Positions 1-5,302 of a stretch of 5,302 bases of DNA are shown here, piece by piece. The notes below the pieces were generated by a model that was not told where the DNA came from, ran no database searches, and worked only from the letters and a program-made list of their open reading frames with translations. The stretch covers positions 65,706-71,007 of the forward strand of contig PBNG01000009.1 in assembly GCA_002723015.1 (NCBI GenBank), written 5' to 3'. A program made the position numbers and the translations under genes. Positions within the stretch are counted from its first letter, which is position 1; each line of letters begins with the position of its first letter. This DNA comes from Roseibacillus sp. (GTDB taxonomy: Bacteria > Verrucomicrobiota > Verrucomicrobiae > Verrucomicrobiales > Akkermansiaceae).

Positions 1-1568
1 GCCTCCAAACGCTTCATTTGATCGTATTCCGACTCGAAACGATTCCATATCTCGTCATGCCTAGCCTGAACCTCGTCAGCCGTCATGACTCCCGCCTCCA
101 CCAACTCATCTCCATACATCTCCCCCAGCGGCTTCCTCTTTGATATCTGACGGTAGATGTGCGGCTGGGTGAAGGCGGCCTGATCAGTTTCATTATGGCC
201 CTGACGACGGTAGCAATACATGTCGATCACCACGTCCCTGCCAAACTTCTGACGGAAGGCGAACGCGAATTCGGCGGCCCAGATCAGCTCCATGGGGCAT
301 TCGCCGTTAACATGAAGAATAGGAGCTTCGATCATTTTTGCCACGTCGGTGGCATAGGAAGAGGAGCGCGCATCAGATGGCATGGTAGTGAATCCGATCT
401 GATTGTTGATGATCACATGCACTGTGCCACCCGTCCGGTATCCGGGCAACTGGGACAGATTCAGAACCTCTGCCACTGACCCCTGCCCTGCAAAGGCAGC
501 ATCCCCATGAATGAGGAGAGGTAGCACCTGCTTGCGATCCGTCTTTGACCCATCATCACCGAGAATCCGCTGCCGGGCCCTCGCCTTCCCCTCTACCACC
601 GCGTTCACTGCTTCAAGGTGACTGGGATTAGCCGCAAGGCTCACCCGGACCTCTCCATCAGGGAAGGTTCTTACACTCTCATATCCCAGATGATACTTAA
701 CATCTCCATCCCCTGCAACGAGGTCAGGAACGTAATTTGGCGTAAACTCGTAAAGGATCGTACGCAGAGATTTGCGAACTATCTGGCCAAGGACGTTCAA
801 TCGACCTCGGTGGGCCATGCCCATGGTCACCTCTTTGACTCCACTGCCCGGGGACAACTCCAGAATTCGGTTGAGAATCGCCATCAGTCCCTCGGCTCCC
901 TCCAGAGAAAATCGCTTCTCTCCCAGAAACTTTTTCCCGATGAAGGATTCAAAGAGTTCTGCCTCAAGGATCCATCCCAGAGCCTTCTCTTTGAACTCAC
1001 GCGAAGCATCACTTTCCATCACCCGCTCCTCAACCCTCTCGCGAATCCAGTTGCGCACCTCCGTATTATGGATGTGCATGAACTCAAACCCAATCGAACC
1101 CGAGTAGGTGGCATCCAGCCCTGAGATCATATCTCTCAACTCCATTTCCGCCCCGTCACGAAAGAACTGGGTGGAAACCCTCCGACCCATCTCTTTCTCC
1201 CCGAAACCGAACTTGAGAGGATCAAGCCGGGGGTTTCGTTTTGGTGACTCATCAAGCGGATTGATATGTGCCTGAGTATGCCCAAGCGTTCTGTAGTTGT
1301 AGACGAGACTCACTAACCTGCCACGGAACGCTGAATGCACTGAGTCCGGAAGTGAGTCCGGCCGTTCGTCATCGCCTTCCACGGCCTTGGCGGACCCCGC
1401 GCCATTCTGCTCAGCACCTCCAAGCTCCTCAAGCTGGGCAGTTCCTAATTCAAAGCCCTCGAAAAACGCCGCCCACGCAGGCTCTACCCCGGTTGGGTCA
1501 TCGAGCCAGCGCTCATAATTCGCTTCAAGCAAATTAGTGCTCATGCGGGCGGTGACTGATGGATTCAT
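1..1568 (-). CDS. sucA: 2-oxoglutarate dehydrogenase E1 component, N-terminal 522 residues (3' end off the window)
   Basis: This is the thiamine-diphosphate-dependent E1 subunit of the cytoplasmic 2-oxoglutarate dehydrogenase complex. It decarboxylates 2-oxoglutarate and passes the succinyl group to the lipoyl arm of E2 in the TCA cycle. Reading the minus strand gives an unbroken frame. An N-terminal E2-contact-like segment (residues 11-40, LLEANYERWLDDP then WAAFFEGF) is followed by an acidic, low-complexity spacer (about 45-75). Next come GSIGFEFMHI (157-166), MAHRGRLNVL with H253, NPSHLE with H317, the ThDP/Mg motif starting GDAAFAGQG (355-363) and ending NNQIGFTT (388-395), and YRRQGHNETDQ with FTQPHIYRQI (453-475). 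E. coli SucA is about 930 residues, so roughly the first 55% is present. The ATG at 1566-1568 is preceded directly by an in-frame TAG, so translation starts there or at Met9 (ATG ending at 1544). Neither has a clear Shine-Dalgarno. No sucB is visible; it could lie beyond base 1. Confidence 0.96.
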   Translation of the reverse strand, partial: MNPSVTARMSTNLLEANYERWLDDPTGVEPAWAAFFEGFELGTAQLEELGGAEQNGAGSAKAVEGDDERPDSLPDSVHSAFRGRLVSLVYNYRTLGHTQAHINPLDESPKRNPRLDPLKFGFGEKEMGRRVSTQFFRDGAEMELRDMISGLDATYSGSIGFEFMHIHNTEVRNWIRERVEERVMESDASREFKEKALGWILEAELFESFIGKKFLGEKRFSLEGAEGLMAILNRILELSPGSGVKEVTMGMAHRGRLNVLGQIVRKSLRTILYEFTPNYVPDLVAGDGDVKYHLGYESVRTFPDGEVRVSLAANPSHLEAVNAVVEGKARARQRILGDDGSKTDRKQVLPLLIHGDAAFAGQGSVAEVLNLSQLPGYRTGGTVHVIINNQIGFTTMPSDARSSSYATDVAKMIEAPILHVNGECPMELIWAAEFAFAFRQKFGRDVVIDMYCYRRQGHNETDQAAFTQPHIYRQISKRKPLGEMYGDELVEAGVMTADEVQARHDEIWNRFESEYDQMKRLE

Positions 1569-1702
1569 CTAGCGTGACCAGACAGGCTTCGCAGACGGCT
1601 ACCGGGGTTTTCTTCCTTGGTGCTGGCCACGTTTCGCTTTAGTTAAGGTGTCTTACTCGGAGAGTCAATCGCACATGCAAACCGGTTCTCGTCACACCCA
1701 AG
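1569..1702. promoter_or_regulatory. Divergent intergenic region between sucA and the ABC transporter operon
   Basis: This 134-base spacer separates two head-to-head genes, so it must hold the 5' leader of sucA. It most likely also holds the promoter of the ABC operon, because no plus-strand gene precedes that operon in the window. I could not identify a convincing promoter. The best plus-strand candidate is TTGGTG (1617-1622), 17 bases before TAGTTA (1640-1645), and both boxes match the sigma-70 consensus poorly. There is no strong Shine-Dalgarno before either start. An 8-base palindrome AACCGGTT (1680-1687) lies just upstream of the ABC start and may be chance. The regulatory role is inferred from gene orientation alone. 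Confidence 0.4.
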
Positions 1703-2635
1703 ATGATCAAGGTTGACAATCTCACCAAGCGCTTCGGACGACATTCCGCCGTATCCGGAGCCACATTCGAGGTCTCGAAGGGGGACGTCGTTGGATTCCT
1801 GGGGCCAAATGGAGCTGGAAAGACAACAACGATCCGGATCCTCACCGGATTTCTCCCCCCTACCAGTGGGTCGGCGGCTGTCGATGAGCTGGACGTGAGC
1901 AGGCATCCGCTGGAGACCCGTCGCCGGATAGGATATCTACCCGAATCTGTTCCTCTTTACCGCGACATGCGAATACGTGAGTATCTGCGCTTTCGCGGTC
2001 AGGTTAAAGGACTTAGAGGCGATTCTCTCCGACTCCGCATGGATGATGTGATCGAGCGATGCGGCCTCGGGGATGTCCGCCGCAAAATGATAAAGACGCT
2101 TTCCAAGGGATTCCGCCAGCGGGTCGGGATCGCCGACGCCCTGATCCACGACCCTCCCCTCCTCATTCTTGACGAACCCACGAACGGACTCGACCCGAAT
2201 CAGATCCGGTCTATCCGGAATCTAATCAAAGAACTGGGAGAGTCTCACACCATTCTTCTTTCCACTCATATTCTGAGCGAGGTCGAGATGATCTGCGACA
2301 AGATCGTGATCATCGACGGGGGAACTGTTCTCGCCTCAGACACCCCATCAAGTCTGATCTCTACGATGCGAAGTGCCGGCCGCATCTCCATCGAACTGAA
2401 GGCGGATCCCGAAAGCGCGTGCCGGAAGATGAGCAATCTCGAAAGGGTCAAGAAGGTCACTCACGAGCGGAACCGCGGAGCTTGGCGTGAATTTTCCGTG
2501 CTTGTTGAATCCGGAACCGACACCCGCGAGCGACTCGCGCGACTCGCGCAGGAGGAGGGGTGGCCGCTGCGCAGTCTCCACCGCCATGCAGCTACGCTGG
2601 AGGATGTCTTCGTTGAACTTACGCGAAAGGACTGA
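1703..2635 (+). CDS. ABC-2 type transporter ATP-binding protein, GldA-like
   Basis: This is the cytoplasmic ATPase of an ABC-2 transporter, 310 residues and complete. It should hydrolyse ATP to drive the permease encoded next. Visible motifs in order are: N-terminal IKVDNLTKRFG; Walker A GPNGAGKT (34-41); a Q-loop region reading IGYLPESVPLY (76-86), where Pro-Glu stands in place of the usual Gln; signature LSKGFRQRVGIA (133-144); Walker B LLILDEP (153-159); D-loop NGLDPNQ (161-167); and switch His189 in LSTHILSE. The YLPE and SKG-RQR variants are typical of the GldA/NatA-like group. Residues 225-310 form a C-terminal extension ending in the LEDVFVELT motif common in this family. The ATG at 1703 gives a canonical N-terminus, although the upstream sequence (cacccaag) is a poor ribosome site. 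It is the first gene of the operon. The general function is secure; the substrate is unknown, and gliding motility should not be assumed. Confidence 0.95.
   Translation: MIKVDNLTKRFGRHSAVSGATFEVSKGDVVGFLGPNGAGKTTTIRILTGFLPPTSGSAAVDELDVSRHPLETRRRIGYLPESVPLYRDMRIREYLRFRGQVKGLRGDSLRLRMDDVIERCGLGDVRRKMIKTLSKGFRQRVGIADALIHDPPLLILDEPTNGLDPNQIRSIRNLIKELGESHTILLSTHILSEVEMICDKIVIIDGGTVLASDTPSSLISTMRSAGRISIELKADPESACRKMSNLERVKKVTHERNRGAWREFSVLVESGTDTRERLARLAQEEGWPLRSLHRHAATLEDVFVELTRKD
2531..2548 (+). repeat. 9-base perfect tandem duplication inside the ABC ATPase gene
   Basis: CGACTCGCG occurs twice back to back and stays in frame, encoding Arg-Leu-Ala twice (residues 277-282) in the C-terminal extension of the ATPase. 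The unit is a multiple of three, so the frame is kept. It falls outside the nucleotide-binding core, in a charged, probably helical stretch where a three-residue change should be tolerated. Confidence 0.8.
2626..2631 (+). promoter_or_regulatory. Ribosome binding site of the ABC-2 permease gene
   Basis: AAAGGA lies 5 bases before the ATG at 2637, inside the last codons of the ATPase gene. It is the clearest Shine-Dalgarno in the operon. It supports the 2637 start over the longer open frame that reaches back to an ATG at 2487, well inside the ATPase gene. Confidence 0.6.
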
Positions 2636-2636
2636 C

Positions 2637-3389
2637 ATGAGCACCCTTCTCATTCTCCTCCGTAAGGAGCTCCGTGCTTTTTTCCTGAGTCCCTTTGGAT
2701 GGATCCTACTGACGCTCGTGACGATCATGCAGGGCTGGTCGATCTCCAGCTCCATGAAGGCTCTCCAGGATGCGCCCATTCCAGAAAGCCTGGTCTACAT
2801 CGTATTCCACATGCCCCAGTTCTGGTTTTATTTCCTAGCCCTCTTTCCCTTGATCACGATGCGACTCTTTGCCGAAGAGGAGCGGACGGGAACCTTGGAG
2901 ACCCTGCTGACTGCGCCCGTGCAGACTTGGCAACTTATCCTTGGAAAATACCTCGCGGTCTTCTGTTTCTACCTCGTTCTATGGATCCCGAGTTTTCTCC
3001 AGTTCCAGATCTTTGGTCTCCTGACAAACTTGGATCCTCCCTTCGGGGCGGGATCCCTCACTGGAGCGTTTTTGCTGATTATTCTCATGGGATCACTCTT
3101 TATTGCGATTGGCACGTTTGCATCCTCTCTCACTTCCAGTCAGATTATCGCAGGCGTGATTACGGTAGGGCTCCTGTTTATTCACTACTTCCTTGGGTAT
3201 ATCACCGTCATCTACGGTGACCAGTTTCCAGCTGCCGCATTGTTTCACCATATATCGGCAAGCGAGCATCTCCGCGATTTTTCCAGAGGGCTGATAAATA
3301 GCCGGACCATCATCTATTACCTCACCGCTACAACCTTCGTTCTTCTCATGACTCATCACGCCCTCAACTACCGGCGCTGGAAAAGCTAG
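2637..3389 (+). CDS. ABC-2 type transporter permease, GldF-like
   Basis: This is the inner-membrane permease partner of the upstream ATPase, 250 residues. The N-terminus STLLILLRKELRAFFLSPFG is typical of ABC-2/GldF permeases, in which an amphipathic RKEL segment leads into the first helix. About six hydrophobic segments are visible near residues 17-38, 58-78, 101-128, 140-165, 169-193 and 222-242. After the second helix comes the cytoplasmic motif EEERTGTLETLLTAPV (80-95), a hallmark of ABC-2 permeases that contacts the ATPase. The protein ends in a basic tail, NYRRWKS. I chose the ATG at 2637 because it lies one base after the ATPase stop, follows AAAGGA, and gives the standard family N-terminus. 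The frame is open further back, but an earlier start would overlap the ATPase by about 150 bases and add a non-membrane Arg/Ser-rich leader. Tight spacing implies coupled translation with the ATPase. The transported substrate cannot be read from the sequence. Confidence 0.93.
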   Translation: MSTLLILLRKELRAFFLSPFGWILLTLVTIMQGWSISSSMKALQDAPIPESLVYIVFHMPQFWFYFLALFPLITMRLFAEEERTGTLETLLTAPVQTWQLILGKYLAVFCFYLVLWIPSFLQFQIFGLLTNLDPPFGAGSLTGAFLLIILMGSLFIAIGTFASSLTSSQIIAGVITVGLLFIHYFLGYITVIYGDQFPAAALFHHISASEHLRDFSRGLINSRTIIYYLTATTFVLLMTHHALNYRRWKS

Positions 3390-3399
3390 GCGACATATC

Positions 3400-4944
3400 A
3401 TGGACCAGAAGAGCAGCAAGCGTGAGGAGCAGACTCCCGACCGAGAAAACAGTCGCCGGCTTCCTCTGTCTCACGGACCCACGATGCTACTGCAGCTTTT
3501 CCTCTGCCTCACAATCGTGCTTTCTCTGAATTACTTTGCAGCAAATCACCAATCGGTCTGGGACCTCAGTCAGGATAAAGGCTTCTCCCTTTCCAATCAG
3601 ACCCGGAAACTGCTTCAGTCCGAGTTGCTCGGCGACAGGGAGAAACCCGTTGAAATCATCGCGGCGGTCCGACGAAATTCCGCCCACTATCAAAGAATAT
3701 CCTCGATCGTCCGCGCATATGAACGTCTCAGCGAGGGAAAGATCCGCGTCCAACTGATTGACTATGTCCGAGATAGCGATGCCGCTCTCGTAGTTGCGGA
3801 CGAGTATGAGACCGCATTTATCGAGGACACCATCATCATCAATGCTGTTCCATCCACAACGCCGGATAGCGAATCCGAACCACCTCCGGACAGGAGTGCT
3901 GAAATGCGCAGGGCGCATATCCGATTCATTGCCGTCCAGGACATGCTGGTTTTCAGCAGCGACTCTCAGAGAGGGCAGCGTTTGATAGGGTATCAGGATG
4001 AGGATCAGATCACAGCGGCCCTTCGACGCGCTCTCGAGGGTTCTCCCCGTCGTCTGTATTTTCTGGCTGACAAAAGCCAGATTACCGGGTCGGAGGACGA
4101 TTCTCCGTGGAACTTTCTCAGCCGGACATTTGCCAGCCTGAACGTTGAACTCACTCCAATCAGGATCTCAGGAATTGAACGTATTCCAAAGGATGCAGCA
4201 GGAGTGGCATTGATAGCCCCGCGATTTGACCTCAATACGCAGGAGATGTCCGTCCTGCGCGATTACTGGGAGCGCCCCAAAGCAGCTCTCCTTGTAGTGG
4301 TGGATCCTACCCGAAAGGAACAGCCTCCTAACATTCGCGCCTTTCTAAGAGAGCACGGAGTCACCCCCCGTGCCGTCCGGTTGTCTACCACCAAGGGAGA
4401 CAGGAGTTCGTTCGATATCCCTGCCACCTTTACTAATGCAGCGGCATTGGGAGACCTTGGCAATGCGTCCACCATGTTTGAGGGTGCCACCTCATCTCTG
4501 GATCTTCGTGAAAACGCGGAGGATCTTGAACTGAGGCAGATCCTTCCCCTCGCGTTGATTACCGCGAACGAAAACGTGACAGCCCAGCCTCTGGACGGAA
4601 CTGCTCCCCTGCCAGGCCCCCACTATCTTGCCGCTTCGGTTTCCCGCGGTAATGAGCGAACCGACCAGACCGCTGGCAAGACCTCACGAATGATTGTCGT
4701 GGCGAACAGGGATTTCCTGCGACCCCGCAGCCGGCAAAAAGAGCATATCGACTTTCTTAGGAATACTACCAACTGGCTCATTGGCCGGGAGGAACTGTCC
4801 GGCATAGGCCCCAAGCCTGTCCGCTACTACAAGCTTCTCCTCTCGTCCCAGAAGGTATCCTTCGTCAACAAGCTGAATCTCTTCTTTGTTCCGGGACTCT
4901 TCCTGCTCATTTCCCTCTCAATCTGGAATGCCCGGAGGTCCTGA
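3400..4944 (+). CDS. GldG-like ABC transporter auxiliary protein (ABC_transp_aux-type)
   Basis: This 514-residue protein is membrane-anchored at both ends and is encoded 10 bases after the permease. A hydrophilic, charged N-terminus (1-27) precedes a transmembrane helix (about 29-47, MLLQLFLCLTIVLSLNYFA). The motif WDLSQDKGFSLSNQTRKLL (54-72) matches the conserved GldG opening, usually D-T-KR-TLS-T. The central domain includes ITAALRRALEG (204-214), RRLYFL (217-222) and LRDYWERPKAALLVVVDP (286-303), all typical of the ABC_transp_aux family. The C-terminal part has RMIVVANRDFL (430-440), FLRNTTNWLIGREEL (452-466) and a final helix (about 493-509) with a short basic tail. The large middle domain is predicted to lie outside the cytoplasm and to work with the ABC-2 pair. 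Departures from the usual family pattern are a Pro/Ser/Glu-rich insertion (about 150-165) and absence of the GHGE-like motif after YFL. TAGG (3387-3390) is the only weak ribosome site; Met29 (3484) is a less likely alternative start. Confidence 0.88.
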   Translation: MDQKSSKREEQTPDRENSRRLPLSHGPTMLLQLFLCLTIVLSLNYFAANHQSVWDLSQDKGFSLSNQTRKLLQSELLGDREKPVEIIAAVRRNSAHYQRISSIVRAYERLSEGKIRVQLIDYVRDSDAALVVADEYETAFIEDTIIINAVPSTTPDSESEPPPDRSAEMRRAHIRFIAVQDMLVFSSDSQRGQRLIGYQDEDQITAALRRALEGSPRRLYFLADKSQITGSEDDSPWNFLSRTFASLNVELTPIRISGIERIPKDAAGVALIAPRFDLNTQEMSVLRDYWERPKAALLVVVDPTRKEQPPNIRAFLREHGVTPRAVRLSTTKGDRSSFDIPATFTNAAALGDLGNASTMFEGATSSLDLRENAEDLELRQILPLALITANENVTAQPLDGTAPLPGPHYLAASVSRGNERTDQTAGKTSRMIVVANRDFLRPRSRQKEHIDFLRNTTNWLIGREELSGIGPKPVRYYKLLLSSQKVSFVNKLNLFFVPGLFLLISLSIWNARRS

Positions 4945-5009
4945 AAGGCGATCCAGGCATATGATCAACCTTTCTCCGGCAACTTGAACCTGACACTCCC
5001 AACGGAATA
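4945..5009 (+). other. 65-base junction with an open extension of the GldG-like frame and a TAATG overlap
   Basis: After the TGA at 4942-4944 the same frame stays open for 21 sense codons (KAIQAY... to ...LTLPTE). It ends at TAA 5008-5010, whose last base is the first base of the ATG of the DUF4340-like gene. This spacer is longer than the other two in the operon (1 and 10 bases). I see no strong hairpin, no T-run and no clear promoter, so the downstream gene is probably co-transcribed. An eight-codon ATG frame (4961-4987) also fits here but has no supporting evidence. Confidence 0.5.
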
Positions 5010-5302
5010 ATGCTCCCCCGAAGGTCCACCCTGATCATGGCTCTCTTTGCGGTCCTCGCGGGAAGCATGGCTGGCATACACCTGAACAGCAAGGAGCCCG
5101 GCACATTGTTCGGATCCTCCCCCGAACCGGCAGGTGAGTTCCTTTACCGCAACTTCGAACTCGGGGATGTCGAACAACTGGTGATCGCCAAAAGCAAGGG
5201 AGAGCGAGCAAGTTTCATAAAGCGCGAGGGCGTCTGGCAAATGGTCGCTCCGATTAAAGATCGAGCAGATTACGGCGTCCTCCAGACCATTATCTACGCT
5301 GC
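5010..5302 (+). CDS. DUF4340-like membrane-anchored protein, N-terminal 97 residues (3' end off the window)
   Basis: This is the start of a protein cut by the window edge. A short basic N-terminus (MLPRRS) leads into a hydrophobic segment (about 7-23, TLIMALFAVLAGSMAGI), which is a membrane anchor or signal anchor. The following soluble part has NFELGDVEQLVIAKSKGE (48-65) and FIKREGVWQMVAPIKDRADYG (69-89). This matches the DUF4340 pattern, in which a short beta-strand about an interaction is followed by xxGxW-h-P---AD and then a helix. DUF4340 proteins commonly follow GldG-like genes in ABC-2 clusters, which supports the call; their biochemical role is not established. The ATG at 5010 is the only start codon in this frame after an in-frame TGA at 4962-4964, apart from Met10 (5037) and Met20 (5067). 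GGA (5004-5006) is a weak, very close ribosome site, so coupling through the upstream TAA is plausible. The domain call rests on a partial sequence and on context. Confidence 0.78.
   Translation, partial: MLPRRSTLIMALFAVLAGSMAGIHLNSKEPGTLFGSSPEPAGEFLYRNFELGDVEQLVIAKSKGERASFIKREGVWQMVAPIKDRADYGVLQTIIYA

Noticed and set aside
159..1124. Plus-strand open frames of 106, 168 and 111 codons opposite sucA
   Set aside because: They are antisense to a frame with clear SucA motifs along its whole length. Their translations show no recognisable domain and they have no ribosome sites or operon context.
1617..1645. TTGGTG - 17 bases - TAGTTA as a sigma-70 promoter for the ABC operon
   Set aside because: The spacing is ideal, but the boxes match consensus at only about three and two positions, which is within chance for this spacer.
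1680..1687. Palindrome AACCGGTT as an operator
   Set aside because: It is a single 8-base palindrome with no second copy or extended symmetry. It may be chance.
1776..2143. Degenerate Q-loop (Pro-Glu instead of Gln) and signature LSKGF in the ABC ATPase as signs of loss of function
   Set aside because: YLPE and SKG-RQR variants are usual in the GldA/NatA-like group. Walker A, Walker B, D-loop and switch His are all intact.
2487..2636. Upstream extension of the permease frame giving a 300-residue protein
   Set aside because: It overlaps the ATPase C-terminus in another frame and adds an Arg/Ser-rich, non-membrane leader. The start at 2637 has a ribosome site and the standard family N-terminus.
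3093..3918. Minus-strand open frames of 108 and 143 codons within the permease and GldG-like genes
   Set aside because: They are shadows of well-supported plus-strand genes, with no domain or start signal of their own.
4961..4987. Eight-codon frame MINLSPAT between the GldG-like and DUF4340-like genes as a leader peptide
   Set aside because: It has no convincing ribosome site, no attenuator-like hairpins and no run of regulatory codons. It is too short to support.

Overview
The window comes from a bacterial chromosome with moderate GC content and dense gene packing. It holds four protein-coding genes, the outer two cut by the window edges. The gene set is a SucA-type 2-oxoglutarate dehydrogenase next to an ABC-2 ATPase, an ABC-2 permease, a GldG-like protein and a DUF4340-like protein. 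That set fits Verrucomicrobiota, Planctomycetota or another Gram-negative group with Gld-like ABC clusters. My leaning is Verrucomicrobiota, from general knowledge of where such clusters occur; no marker in the window proves it.

Layout: bases 1-1568 (minus strand) carry the N-terminal 522 residues of the E1 component of 2-oxoglutarate dehydrogenase (sucA), a TCA-cycle enzyme. A 134-base spacer (1569-1702) separates it from a divergent plus-strand operon that fills the rest of the window: ABC ATPase (1703-2635), ABC-2 permease (2637-3389), GldG-like membrane-anchored protein with an ABC_transp_aux-type core (3400-4944), and the start of a DUF4340-like membrane-anchored protein (5010 to the window end). 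Spacings within the operon are 1, 10 and 65 bases.

How the genes work together: the ATPase and permease resemble GldA and GldF and should form an inner-membrane ABC-2 transporter. The GldG-like protein has a membrane segment at each end and a large domain between them that probably lies outside the cytoplasm. The DUF4340-like protein has one N-terminal anchor. This four-part arrangement recurs in bacteria that do not glide. Its substrate is not established, so the Gld names mark homology and do not imply motility.

The points most worth a second look are: the reading frame of the GldG-like gene stays open past its TGA for 21 codons and ends in a TAA that overlaps the ATG of the next gene (TAATG); and the GldG-like protein lacks the usual GHGE-like motif and carries a Pro/Ser/Glu-rich insertion. 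I found no RNA genes, CRISPR arrays, mobile elements or convincing terminators.
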